From the NCBI GenBank assembly GCA_037975125.1, contig CM075853.1, forward strand, positions 76,569,746-76,633,745: 64,000 nt of DNA, given 5' to 3'. The position numbers were made by a program, and so were the translations under genes. Origin of the DNA: Latrodectus hesperus. Taxonomy: Eukaryota > Arthropoda > Arachnida > Araneae > Theridiidae. Below, piece by piece: positions 38,613-50,269 of this stretch. Position 1 is the stretch's first letter, and each line of letters opens with the position of its first letter. The notes under the pieces were generated by a model. The model saw only the letters and a program-made list of their open reading frames with translations, was not told the origin of the DNA and made no database searches.

Positions 38613-40342
38613 ACCAGGAATAAATTGAGGAAAATTTGGCAAAAATCTGGTGTAACAGCCGATAAAATCACGTATAATAAATTCCACAATAAACTCAAAC
38701 AAGAAATTAAAAACTATAGGGAAAAACAATGGACGGATCACATCAGCTTGCTGTCAGCTGATGATGGATCACTATGATGGAGAGCAGTGAACTACAGAAA
38801 AAGACAACCCCGTTTAATCCCCCCCCTGAATGGGCCAAACGGTCCGGTTTACATAGTAACGGAGAAGGCGGAGGTGATTGGCAATCATTTGGCGAAGCAA
38901 CTCTCGCCAAATCCTATTGTTAGCCAAGTTGAGAACCTCGTTAACGATGAAGTAAATGCCTTTCTAAGTATGGGAGACCAGCAACCCCCCCCGTAACCTA
39001 CCCGAAATCACTCCAACAGAAATCGAATACTAAATTGAGAACTTAAAACCTAAAAAGTCACCAGGGCTAGATAAAATTAACAATCAAATGCTTAAAAATC
39101 TACCCTATATCTGCATCTATATATTAACGAAGATTTTTAACAAACTTTTACTTAAATACTTCCCAAATTACTGGAAGACAGCGTGCATATGCCCCATCTT
39201 CAAGGGAGGAGGGAAAAACCCCCGCGAACCCAGCTCATATAGACCAATCAATCTTTTGTCAACCATTTCTAAATTATACGAATACTGCATTAAAAATAGA
39301 CTTGAAAAATTTATAACGGAAAATAAAATCATAAATGACGCCCAAAACACGCCACAACCCATCAATTGCTCAGGGCGGTGGAAAAAATCTCGGGAGACAT
39401 ACAATTGAACAATGCAACGGCAGCACTCTTCCTAAATGTGGCTACTGCCTTCGATAAAGTATGGTTTGAGGGCCTACTTTATAAATTAATTAGATTAAAA
39501 TTCCCAGCACAAATAATACATATAATAAATTCTTACTTAAAAAACAGGCAGTTCAAAATAAAAATAAACACAGAAACATCCTCACCACACAATATAAGTA
39601 GCGGAGTACCCCAAGGATACATCCTTGGACCCCAATTATTCGTCATATACCTTACGGACATGCTCATAAATGACAATATAAGAAGATATATATTCGCAGA
39701 TGACACTGCCATAATGGCATCTGGCCCAGACAATAACTCAGCAGCAGAACATATTAGAAATTTTATCCCCCCACTTGAGGAATGGCTTAACAAATGGAAG
39801 ATCAAAATTAATAGAGAAAAATGTATAACCGTCCTCTTTGGAAACAAAAGAAAAAAAACTAATGAAATAATACTCTTCAACAAACCGCTAAAGTGGGAAA
39901 ACTAAGTTAAATATCTAGGAGTCATTTTAGATAGGAGACTGACGTGGATCCCCCACATAGAAGAAATTCTAAAAAAGGAAAGACAAATACAGGCAGTATT
40001 ATACCCTCTAATTAATCGTAGATCTGTGCTCAGCACGGATAATCAACTGCTTATCTATAAATCTCTCATGAGACCGGTAGCCACATACGCCTCCCCGGTG
40101 TGGGGATATGCAGCACACAGATACATAATTAGACTGCAACAATTCGAAAATAAAATTATAAGAATGATAACAAATGCCCCCCTCTACTTTCGTAATGAAA
40201 AGATTTTCGAAGGATAGAGCAAGCAAATTCTTCGCGAATCCCCAACACGTTCAAAACCCCCTAATTAACGTCCAACCGAATTATAACATAAATAATCCCA
40301 CTAATAGGAGAAGGCCGAAGGCCATCCTAAGAGACACATAAA
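38613..40342 (+). pseudogene. LINE ORF2 reverse transcriptase, broken
   Basis: Linker and RT motifs appear across several frames: KSPGLDKINN near 39060, CPIFKGGGKNP and SYRPINLLSTISKLYE near 39200-39280, AALFLNVATAFDKVW near 39425, SSGVPQGYILGPQLF near 39600, the active site FADDTAIM at 39692-39715, then YLGVILDRRLTW near 39910 and a C-terminal PVATYASPVWG near 40080. The first catalytic motif reads NVATAF where LDIEKAF-like sequences are usual, so its first acidic residue is lost. Stops lie at 38775, 38996, 39030 and 39903, with frameshifts near 39345 and 40215. Confidence 0.87.
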
Positions 40343-41373
40343 TGTTAAATTAATGGTATTATATCAGTGCAATCAAAGTAATTGTTCTCACTTGCTTTTT
40401 AGAGAAAGCTGTATATAATTATAACTGTAAATATTTGAATTGTATGTAATTACTTAACCAAGAAACAAATGTAAACAAGAAATGTGTAAACAGACAATCA
40501 AATTATGTAAACTAGAAATTGTACCTCCACCTATTGTAAAAATACTGTTGGATTTTAAATAAAGCAATGTCAGGGTGCTCCCCGGTGTTTGCTTTGGCCC
40601 TTCCTCTGGCTCTTATCAGACTGCATTGGTTCACATTTTGTACCTGCGGGGTGCTCGTATTGACGACTCACCTGCAATAGTTCTCCCGCAAAAACACAGG
40701 AGATTTGATTTGAACTGAATTCATTTTTATATCTTGCTTGTACGTAAATGGCTTGCCTGCCATGACCATATTGATGAAAATACTGGTTCGACCCCCCACC
40801 CCCTTCATTAAACTTAAGATATAATTTTAATTAAATCATATTCTTAAATTATTTAAATTATTAAAAAGCATTTAAATTAAATCAGTTATGGTAAATTTAA
40901 TTCTTAATCACAATAATTATGACAAACGATAATGTTAGTTAAATTATTCAAAATTAAATTGGAGGTGCGTGCAATGGCACAGGAACTCCGCCGCAAAGGC
41001 AAACCCCTCGTCCTTGAAATCTAGAATCGTCTCGCGCTCCACCCCTTTCCAGGCGTAACTAAAGCCCGCCACACATGATACAATTTTTCCATAGGATTTG
41101 TTGGAAGGGGTAGGAAGTAATTAAGCACACAGTCCCCTCAAACTCTGCTGACCACAGAAGGGGAGGCACATCTGGGGTGAGAAGATATTTTTAAGGGTGC
41201 CATTTTTCAACATTTATTGCTTTTGGCTTAAAATGTGTGCCATGTAAATGGAAATCAAAAATCGCCAAAAATTTCAATAATTTGTTGTTCAGTCACTTTT
41301 TCTGACTTGACGTATTTATTGTTGTACTCATTTGTCTGCTTGTAATTTCTGCCATTAAATATTATCATATAAC

Positions 41374-41604
41374 ATGAGCAAATTAAGCACAGAAGTATTA
41401 TTGGCTGTTGCTTTGGACTGTGATGATGGTGAAAAGCAAACAAACAATAAGAAAAAGAAATGGGCAAAAAATTCGCTGCTCCAGCGTGAATCTCTTTCAC
41501 ATCTAAATTTAATTACAGAAATACAATCGGAAGATAAAGATTTCTTGAATTACATGAGGATGAATGAAAAATTGTATTCAACAATTAGGTTTAAGGTCAA
41601 ATGA
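41374..41604 (+). pseudogene. Harbinger transposase N-terminus
   Basis: 76 codons with KKKWAKNSLLQRESLSHLNL and EDKDFLNYMRMNEKLYSTI. This matches the conserved start of Harbinger nucleases (a W-basic segment, a stretch ending in an N-L pair, then FxxFLRM). After a frame break near 41600 only ~100 bases of related-looking sequence follow; the catalytic DDE domain is absent. Confidence 0.75.
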
Positions 41605-42097
41605 TTATTTAACTGGATTAGAAATAGGGCAACAAAGAAATTATTCCGATGAAGCAAAACTCATTCGAAAAAGTTTGCCAATTATTTTGCTTCCAATGAA
41701 GGCAAACTACCATGGCAAGACGCTTTGATTTAATCCTAAATAAAGTACTTAACTTTTAAAAGTTTATGTTTAGAAAATATAAGATATGGATACTAATAAA
41801 AGTGCTAATTAATTGTTAGTTTTATTATTATATATCAAGAAATTAGTACTTAACACATTAAATATATTTTGCAACTGTATATATGTATTATGAATACTAT
41901 ATAAATACACATAAATATATCTAATCAAATTCTGGGAAATTATAAAATGGTCGATATATTTAAAGGGTAAAAATGGCATCTTAATAGCATGTGTAAAAAG
42001 TTATTTATGCTTGAAGACGCGAGATCCCTTAAATTTATATGTGTATCTCCATAAAAATTATAAATACACAATAATTGAAGCATTAATTGAAGCATTT

Positions 42098-42247
42098 TCA
42101 TCTATCTTTTTTATATATTTTCAATAATTTTTCGTACGCTCTAACTTTTTTTATTTTATTCGTATAATCATTATTCATTACTTGCCACAAACAAGGCTCA
42201 TCTCTATATACTTCAATGAATTCTTGCAATATATGCTTCATGGACAT
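42098..42247 (-). pseudogene. MADF-domain protein fragment (Harbinger second gene)
   Basis: A 49-codon frame beginning MSMKHILQEFIEVYRDEP and continuing CLWQVMNNDYTNKIKK and RAYEKLLKI. This is the first half of a MADF (Myb/SANT-like) domain: acidic/aromatic start, CLW, DYxNK and a late A-Y/W region. It ends early in a TGA; a full domain is ~80-90 residues. Its position at the right end and opposite orientation to the transposase fit the two-gene layout of Harbinger elements. Confidence 0.75.
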
Positions 42248-42533
42248 TTTTAAAAAGTGAATCTAATGTTTGTGAGGTGTTGTTCTCTAAGTTTCAGTAA
42301 ATGAGAAGTTTCAAAAATTTTCCCAAGTGTCGCCAAGAAACAATTTGTAGCCCTGTGGGAGAAGACACGCGACAACAGGAAGCAATTATTTACTCCCTGT
42401 AAACCCCATGTTGGAAGAAAAATCAGAACTTGTTTGAATTTTCGTGAACCTGTCCAACTTCACCACAGACGGTACAACTTGTCCACGTCCAACAAATCCT
42501 ATGGAAAAATCGTATCGTGTGTGGCGGGCTTAA

Positions 42534-42739
42534 GACATCAATAACGTCATTTGGTCTGATGCGATTCTTGAAAGATGCTCAGCTTGTCTCGCGAGACAAG
42601 TCTCATGCGATCATCTGCGAGTTTGCGGACTGCCTTTACTTTTTATCTTCATAATTTCTTCAGAAGTCGTTGTTGCTTGTGTCCCCTTTTGCCGTTCACT
42701 TGTACATTTGACATAACACATAAAGACCACTATTCTTCA
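42534..42739. other. Short stretch between Harbinger and LINE copy 2
   Basis: Less AT-rich than average, without a recognised frame. It contains the 18-bp palindrome CTTGTCTCGCGAGACAAG (42583-42600). Confidence 0.45.
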
Positions 42740-42759
42740 CTCACTAATTCCAGATTGGA

Positions 42760-44656
42760 CCAAATTTAAACATAGCTGATTAATGATACCAACCATCCAG
42801 TGAGTTTAAATAATACAAATGAAATTGAAACTGAAGTAAATAATTTAGCTAATATTATCTACAAAAATTATGAAAATACATAAAAAAATAAATAAAAGTA
42901 AATAATAATATATCCTTCCTAAGCCATGAGCTAAAGGAAAAAATCAATATAAGAAATAGGCTAAGGAAAAACTGGCAACAGTCCCGACAATTGTCAGATA
43001 AAATTTTATACAATAAATTTGATAATAAATCAAAAAAACGAAATAAAAATTTTAAAAATAAGCAGTGGCATGACTACATTAGCTCATTAGCAGTAGAAGA
43101 CGGTTCGTTATGGAAGGAGACGAAGTATTGTAAAAATAAAAAATGTGTCTTCCCACCCCTAAACGGAAATAATAACATTGCATATACTAATAGTGAAAAA
43201 GTCAATGTAATTTCAGTAAGTATTAAAGATCAATTGTCACCTAATGACATAATTAGTGATAAAGAAGGAGAAATTAATTCTGAGGTAGAAGCTTACTTGC
43301 ATTCCCCCCAGCCTACACCATCTACCACAATGCTAAAAAACGCGCGTATCACTAAAAACAATATTGCATCTTACTAACATCTTTAACCAATTACTAAAGT
43401 GAAACTACTATCCTGCATGTTGGAAAATAGCAATAATAGCCCCCATTTTCAAGGGCAATGGCAAGAATCCCAGGGATCCAAAAGCATATAAACCCATTAG
43501 CCTGTTGCAGGTAATATCAAAACTTTTTGAATACTGCATTGAATGCAGACTCAACATCTTTTAGTAAATAATAACATCATAAATAATGACCTATTCGGCT
43601 TTCGAGAAAAACACTCTACATGCCACCAGTAACTGAGGGCTGTAGAGTTGATAACAAAAAACATTAAAGGAAATAAAGCAACAGCTGCTTTATTCCTGGA
43701 TATTGCCATGATCTTTGATAAGGTGAGGTTTAACAGCCTAATCTACAAAATGATAAAATTCAAAATCCCTCCCCCTTGGTACTAATGATAAATAATTATT
43801 TAAGAAATAGACAATTTAAAGTAAAAATACACAATACCTTTTCGGAAATTATTGAAATTAAATGTGGAGTGCCACAGGGATCCATTCTCGGCCCCCTGCT
43901 TTTCTTAATTTACCTATGTGATCTGCCCAAACAAAATGATGTGGAAAGGTATATTTTTGCCGATGACACAGCTATCATGTCTACGGGAAATAACAACGAG
44001 GAAGCATCGCTTCCAATTAAGAAATATATTCCAGTCCTAAAGCGATGGTTCACTAGCTGGAAAATTGAAATCAATGCAGATAAATGTGTAGCTGTACTAT
44101 TCGGAATAAAGAGAAAACCCACCACTGAATTTAAATTATTCAATGTAAACATACCTTTGTCTCCAAGGGTTAAATACCTAGGGGTTATTCTCGATAAAAG
44201 ACTGACATGGTTGGCACACATAGATGAAACAAAAATAGTAAGGCAGGCAGAAGCCCAAATATATCCTCTTATAGGGAGAAAATCGGGACTAAGTAACGAA
44301 AATAAACTATTGTTATACAAAGCACTGGTAAGACCCAGGGGCCCTGGGTAAGACCAATTGCAACCTACACTGCCCCTGTATGGGGAAATGCTGCCCAACG
44401 GCACTTCTGTAAAATTCAACACCATGAAAATAAAATAGTCAGAATGTGCGTAATGGCCCCTTTCTACTTCAGAAATGAAAACATATTCAACGAATATAAC
44501 AATAATTCAATAACTGACCACATAAATAGACTTGCCAAAATATTTTATAATAATTTAACAGAAATACCTAACCCCTTAATAAGTAATCAGCTGGTATATA
44601 ATAATAATGAACCAGAAAATAGGCGCCGTCTCAAGGCAATCCTCATAAATGTATAA
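42760..44656 (+). pseudogene. LINE copy 2 reverse transcriptase, broken
   Basis: The linker is at 42991-43377 (KQWHDYISSLAVEDGSLW). RT motifs follow across frames: APIFKGNGKNPRD near 43445, a motif-A segment LFLDIAMIFDKV near 43690, then an open frame 43776-44351 with CGVPQGSILGPLLFLIYL, the active site FADDTAIM (43955 on) and YLGVILDKRLTWL. A short inverted duplication near 44330-44360 shifts the frame. The C-terminus resumes with TAPVWGNAAQRHF and runs to a stop at 44654-44656 (RRRLKAILINV), matching RRRPKAILRD of copy 1. Confidence 0.87.
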
Positions 44657-44837
44657 TTAGACATATAATATTAATAAAAATATATATATAAATCCAATAA
44701 ATACGGTAAAATAAAAAATATATAAAATAAATTCTTTTCCCTCAATTCCCACCAATTCGTCACGGGCAATCAAGCCCTCTTCCCAGAGAGGGGGAACATC
44801 TAGGAAAGAGGAAACTAATCGTCCGGAACAAATCACG

Positions 44838-45044
44838 TTGCTAGTAAAGGTGGTCCAGAAGGCCATTGTGAGCATGGAGGAAGGAATTTCCTCCATGATC
44901 GTGCATATTCTGTTATTTCTAGTGTTGTTTTGGTTTTACTTTCGTTTTAATTTGGTTATTCTTAAAGCTTTTCTTGATCGAGTTTTAACTCAACTTAAAT
45001 ATAAAAACCTATATTATGTAAACATAAAGTTAAGTCCAAGTTAA
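44838..45044 (+). other. Small open frame in the LINE tail, shared by two copies
   Basis: 68 codons with a strongly hydrophobic middle (VHILLFLVLFWFYF) and the ending YKNLYYVNIKLS. The tail copy at 24031-24228 keeps an aligned frame of 65 codons with the same hydrophobic core and ending, despite an in-frame ~30-base indel. Not a recognised protein. The two copies differ at many codons and their starts differ, so coding function is unproven; it may be chance survival in the 3' untranslated region. Confidence 0.3.
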
Positions 45045-45945
45045 CTTTTGTAATTTTTCTATAAATATGATTATAGATGTAAATATAAATATGCATAGTT
45101 ATGTTTTTTTTTTGTTATAAACCACTTGCATCTGCAGGTATTATACAGAGCGGTACTGAACAAATTACATAAATACTGATTTATAACAATATAAATATGT
45201 ATGTGTAGCTCATATAGCTGTAATTGGATATAAATTGTATTTAATATACCAACCTGTATATAGCAAATTACTATGAATTAACTTCATTCATATTGTAAAT
45301 ATATTATACTATGTAATCAGAACAATGTAAATAACAGGAAACCAATGTAAATAACCAATATTGTATTATAACTATAATAGCCAAGAATCTGTATCCCAGA
45401 AAATGTATCAGCAAACCTTATTTTGGTCACCCTTGTTATCTTGTATATAATGAATTTGTACTCTGTTATGGATTGAAACTGCCCCAAACTCTGTAACCTC
45501 CCTTTATTTTGGATTGAATAAAGTTACTGTCCAGGTGGAATACCGGACTCGACGATGAACTAATTATTAGGATATAAAAAAAACAATTTTTAAATCAGAA
45601 AATATCTCCCATTAAGACCAAAAATTAAACCCTTTAGGAGCCAAATTTAATATATTGGAGGTGCGTGCCTGGAGCACAGGAACTCCGTCACCCAAAGTGA
45701 CAACCAGCGTCCCTTGTCCCCATTTGGCAGACCAGATCCGTAACGTTAAACACAATCAAAAATATCTAGCACCATCAAAGGATCGTCGTATAAATTTTGC
45801 TTGGATTTTTTATCTTCAGAAGTAGATATTAATGATAGAAAATGGAATGTTGTGACTGAAAATATATTTATTAAAGTTCAAAATATAATGTTAAATCGCG
45901 CTTGTTGGTAATGATTCGTAAATTTTATATTACTTTCTACTACCA

Positions 45946-45997
45946 ATGAAATATAAGTCAAAAAGTTTTTTTCTTCACTCTTTGACTTATATTTCAT
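45946..45997. repeat. 17-bp perfect inverted repeat (hairpin)
   Basis: ATGAAATATAAGTCAAA at 45946-45962 and its exact inverse at 45981-45997, with an 18-base loop. No coding context. Confidence 0.8.
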
Positions 45998-48900
45998 AGG
46001 TATCAATCTTTCAATGTAAGACTTAAAACCTCTCAATGTAAGGAACAATTTGAAAATTTAACGCACATTTAAAAGTTTAAAATTCTCTAAAAATGGCACT
46101 TTTTATAAAATAAAAACAAAATACAGGATTTTCTTAAATAAAATTTCCCTTAGTGACAAGGACATGGAAAGAAATATAGCTAAATCAAAATGCCACGGCT
46201 GTTAATAACAGCTTTTTGTCAGTAAATAATTTGACAAAAAATAAAATAAAAAGTCATTAAGCTCGAGGGACAAAAATGCATATCTTAAAAATAAAACAAA
46301 TTAAGTGACCGATTAAAAGTCGATCTAATGTTATAATTTATATCAAAGCTATAGTTTATATGATGATAATATAAGCAATTTGATGTTAGACATGGAAAAG
46401 GTGATTGTTTAATATTTTGTATCATTTCTCCTGATATTTTGAGAAACATTGTTGAGGATTCAGCTATGAGATTTAACTTGATTCCAGAAAATGGTAGAAA
46501 CCACATCCAACGTGCTTTGTTAAGCGTTTCAGAATGGATGAAAAATATTTTAACTTATATCAGAACGCCTCCCCTTTTTTCACATGTTATGCTCTCTACA
46601 AATAATTTTAAAATTTTCCTTTACAAAATATAAAATATCATAATCTTTTCAAATTATTATTAAATGAGAAAATATTTAATAAAAACATCTTATTTTGCTA
46701 ATTCTGTGCAGAAATTTAAATACAAAACATATATAAATTTGAATATGAAGTTTTCTGAAAGTTATTAACTATACTGTTATAGCTTTACTAATTTTTTTGC
46801 TTTATTAAACATTTTAAGGTTTTGTAATAAAGCTATAATGAAAGGAGATTTTTTGAATAATTAATTTCAAAAATATTTTGATAATTATACTTAGAGTTCA
46901 TATATTTTCAAATTTTTCTCGTATAATCTTGTGAATGAAATATCAGTGAATGCTATTTTTTTGCTAATATGCTTACAATTTATAGTTGTTTTTGTGCACA
47001 GGATACTTAATTCGATTATAATGTAAAGTTTAAAGTGAATTTGAACCCCATTACAAATAGTGACATTCAAGTAGGGATCAAATTTTCGATCACAGCCAGT
47101 TTTGTCTGAAACCAGTCAGTTAAGCATTTAAATTTATCAATAATTTATTTCATGAAAAATAAGGAGAGCGCGAGTATAGCTTTTAAGAGGAAAAATTTTA
47201 AAACATCGGTTTGAATTCATGAATTTCTCTGATAACTCAAAAATATATTTTATTTCGTCTTAAAAACTAAAGAGTATTTAATACTCTTGTTTACAACATT
47301 TCTCTTTAAAAATTAAACGCTAAGAAATATATTTTCTTCCTTTGATACGAGAATTAAGAACATTTATAAATATGTTTAACTTTTTACGACCGATTTTATC
47401 ACTCATAAAAACTCCAGAAATGGAAGCTCAGATCTTTGCTTGATATATAAAGTAAGCAGAAACCTATTTTTTACTGTGCGAGTTTATTTGTCTCTAAAAT
47501 TGTGATTTATCACTCCTACCATATTAAATTTCAATTGGTTTTCGCTTTATTTTATGAAACAAACTTATTTTTAAATTTTCTTTCATTAAATTATAAAGTA
47601 CATTTAATGACAAAAATAATTAAAACAAAACTTCCTAGAGTTAATGGTTTAGGATTTCTTAATTATTTTTGTCATGCATGTGTAAATTTTTCGACGAATG
47701 AAGTTGAAAGTTCGTATGCCAATGTTTAGAAACTTTAGGAAAACAAAGACAAGTACGGAATCTTTAAAAAAAATTATAAATAAACATATTATTAAAATAT
47801 TAATTAATAGGCGTGTGGAATCAATTTTTTAATAAAACTGAGCATATGCAGCATATGTGCACAATATAATTCATTAATGCTTTATTTATTTACAAATTTA
47901 ATTTTTTTTAGAATGACCAGAATGCTTACTACAAGTTAAAGTTACTGGTCTTGACCATGAGGCTGTGATTTCGTTTCTTGTAAAAGTGATGTTGCTAAGC
48001 TTAGTTAATCATGCATTATTTTTTTTTTCAAAAAAGGCAGCAAATGGCTAAATTAGCGATTAATAAGACTGTACAAGTAAAACCTAAATATGAAGATTTT
48101 TAAGCAAATGAAAATAAAAAGAAAATCAAATTCGAATAGGTACGCAAAAACAAGCAATAAAAACAGAAAATGTAAACAAAAAATTTTAAGCTTGATTGAG
48201 AGTAATAGAATACAGCTATAAAATATTCAGATTAATAATTAAAAATAGAAGTAGGAAAATATAATTCAAATAAGCATGCATATATGAAACCAAGCAAACA
48301 CAAACATAGAACAATAAATTAGAATGTTTTATAGTTGCTAGAATAAAAAGTCAAATTTGTTTTTATTATTACAATATTTAAGCATACTTAGTTACAATAA
48401 AAAAAGCTATTTTAAAAAATAAAATGATGTAAATATCGATAAAAATGCCATATAAAGCGAAATGACGCATTATAACTTTAACAAATGAATTACATAATAA
48501 AGATGATGACAAAGAACAATATAAGTTGGAAGTTGAACATTAGAAAGATTACAATGTTCAACAGAAAATCATCCATTTGAATCATTATCCTCAGAACTCA
48601 AAATAAAGTGAGGAATTAAAATAGTATTTGATACTGTTTACGCAAACAATTCCAAAATTGCATGATGTAAAATGTTCTTAACTGTCTCGAATAAACTAAA
48701 GAAGTGACAAGTTTGAGTTTCTGGGAAAATATGAAATTTTTCCCAGAAACCCAAACCAAAAAAATTTTGGGAATATTTATTCCAAAAATTTTATCAAATT
48801 CAAAATTGTACCAAAAGGATTATATGATAGCTGCCATATTTTCATCACGCGCTATAGCTATAATATAAAGACCCCCAATTCATTTAAAAATTTAATTACA

Positions 48901-49313
48901 TTTCAGAAAACTGTTTCTCCTACTTTCAAGGAATTTTACCAACTCAAAAGAATTCTTGAAAATGATGAACATTTGAAAGTAATATTAAAAGAAGTTGTTT
49001 TGTCACAAAAGCCTCTAAATCATATCTATTGTAATTATGAAATAAATTTGTATCTTATCAAAAAGAAGATTTGATAATATTAGAATAGCAATCTATAATG
49101 ATCGATATTAGTGTTTTTCCTAGTGTACAAATGAAGTAAAATTTTCATAAATAATCTTATTTTACTTTTTCTCAACGATAATTTGAATTACCACCATATG
49201 TATTAAAGTTTGATGCATTCTTACTTTTTGGAAATTTGAATCCATATTCTTTGCAGTGAGAAGTCATGTGTAAAAGAAAAAAGTAATTCAGATTCTTTGT
49301 AGTGGGAAAACAT

Positions 49314-49334
49314 GTGCACACACACACACACACA
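49314..49334. repeat. (CA)n short microsatellite
   Basis: About ten CA units followed by an A run to ~49349. Confidence 0.85.
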
Positions 49335-49568
49335 AAAAAAAAAAAAAGATTGAGCAAGAATATTATGCATTGCTGGCCACCCAAATTGCCTCAACAAGAA
49401 AGAATTGAGAAAACTCAGCGAAATTTATTTCGCGGATAACACATTATACACAAGGATCAAATGATTGAATTACATCATCTCATGATATGTGGATGATGAA
49501 GTAACCAGTAATAATTAGAGTAGAATAATTGTTTGCTTAACTACTAATAAATGCCTCGACATAGAATA

Positions 49569-49814
49569 AAAAAAAAAAAAAAAAAAAACGTTGGATGTAT
49601 CCGTGGAGTATAATAGTCCATGCGGCGTCCACATATTGGCAAAGTTGATATGGTGTAGCAGTGGGTATTATACACCAAACCAGCTATTGTGCAAACATGG
49701 AGTTAACGCTTGCGATTGGCGATACACAAGGAGAATTAGAAGGCCAAGTAAGAAATTCTATATGACGGGTAAAGAAGAATTCTTGAATATTGCATACCAT
49801 ATGTGGTCGGACAT
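49569..49814. other. A-tract and unassigned sequence before Tc1 copy 2
   Basis: A run of about 19 A (49569-49587), then ~230 bases richer in GC with a plus frame (49591-49821) of no known family. TGGTGTAGCAGTGGG near 49652 resembles a polymerase III A box, but no good B box follows. Confidence 0.35.
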
Positions 49815-50269
49815 TACCTGAAGCTATGGAAATACAACGAACTCTAACACCTCAGACATGTAATGTTGTTAGTTCAATGTATCGGCAATGCATGCTAAAG
49901 GGATGCGAATGAAATTCAATATTATCACAAACTATAATACCAGGTACATGGCCAGTGTAACGATGCATAATGTAAAAGTTCATTAGTCTTTTACAGCAAT
50001 GTTTCCAAGCTCAAATCAGACTATCGTAGTGCTGCTTGCAGAAACTGAGTAAGCGAAGATATGAAAGCCTTGCAGATATTCCACTCATTTGAAAACGATA
50101 TCGAATGGTTAAAGTGGACAACAAACACTACGTAACAAATTCAATCAGTTGTGATATGGTTCTTGATGCAAGTCTAATGACTTTCATGTCTCATCACCGC
50201 AAACACATGTGAATTTTACATGTTTTGCATGCTTTCTTCAGAGTGTTGTATTTTGGATGGGCAGCAGTG
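49815..50269 (-). mobile_element. Second, older Tc1-like remnant
   Basis: Collinear with the Tc1 copy at 35.8-36.6 kb. A catalytic-region segment (CCAGGTACATGGCCAGTG... on plus near 49940) corresponds to the GPAPGIMVWGG coding part, then a worn DNA-binding part follows. The terminus is GCATGCTTTCTTCAGAGTG...CAGTGT before a TA at 50270-50271. Coding frames are destroyed. The C-terminal third and the left end are missing. Confidence 0.75.

Larger units (their letters stand above)
37247..41040 (+). mobile_element. Jockey-like LINE, copy 1 (5'-truncated in ORF1)
   Basis: Contains the end of ORF1, endonuclease, reverse transcriptase and a ~700-base tail. The tail carries TTGGAGGTGCGTGC (40959) and CACAGGAACTCCG, motifs also found at the ends of the tails at 45655 and 26307. 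The 5' edge lies in the Cys-knuckle part of ORF1. In relation to neighbours, the Harbinger element begins at 41063, just after this tail. Confidence 0.85.
41063..42530 (+). mobile_element. PIF/Harbinger element, mostly deleted inside
   Basis: Terminal inverted repeats 41063-41105 and 42488-42530 match at 41 of 43 positions, starting AGCCCGCCACACA. A TAA lies on both sides (41060-41062 and 42531-42533), the 3-bp duplication typical of PIF/Harbinger. Inside are remnants of both genes usual for the superfamily: a transposase N-terminus on plus, and a MADF-type DNA-binding protein on minus near the right end. Confidence 0.88.
42740..45725 (+). mobile_element. Jockey-like LINE, copy 2 (5'-truncated after endonuclease)
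   Basis: Homologous to copy 1 from the region just after the endonuclease (IPDWTKFKHS against TPNWEKYKDS). It continues through reverse transcriptase to a ~1-kb tail ending in TTGGAGGTGCGTGC (45655) and CACAGGAACTCCG. Protein similarity is clear but far from identical, so it is a related family and not a duplicate. Its tail is the closer relative of the LINE tail at 24-26 kb. Confidence 0.85.
45726..49567. other. Intergenic, little recognised
   Basis: AT-rich sequence with a perfect hairpin at 45946-45997 and scattered short frames lacking family motifs (46285-46506, 46439-46633, 47502-47729). The part at 48500-49070 has somewhat codon-like reading (FQKTVSPTFKEFYQLKRIL near 48900), but I could not assign it. 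Confidence 0.45.

Noticed and set aside
46285..47729. Frames at 46285-46506, 46439-46633 and 47502-47729
   Set aside because: Short, overlapping or isolated, AT-driven and with no recognisable motif.
48480..49170. Possible decayed retroelement coding sequence
   Set aside because: Reading across stops gives some protein-like stretches (FQKTVSPTFKEFYQL) but no identifiable family motif, so no call was made.
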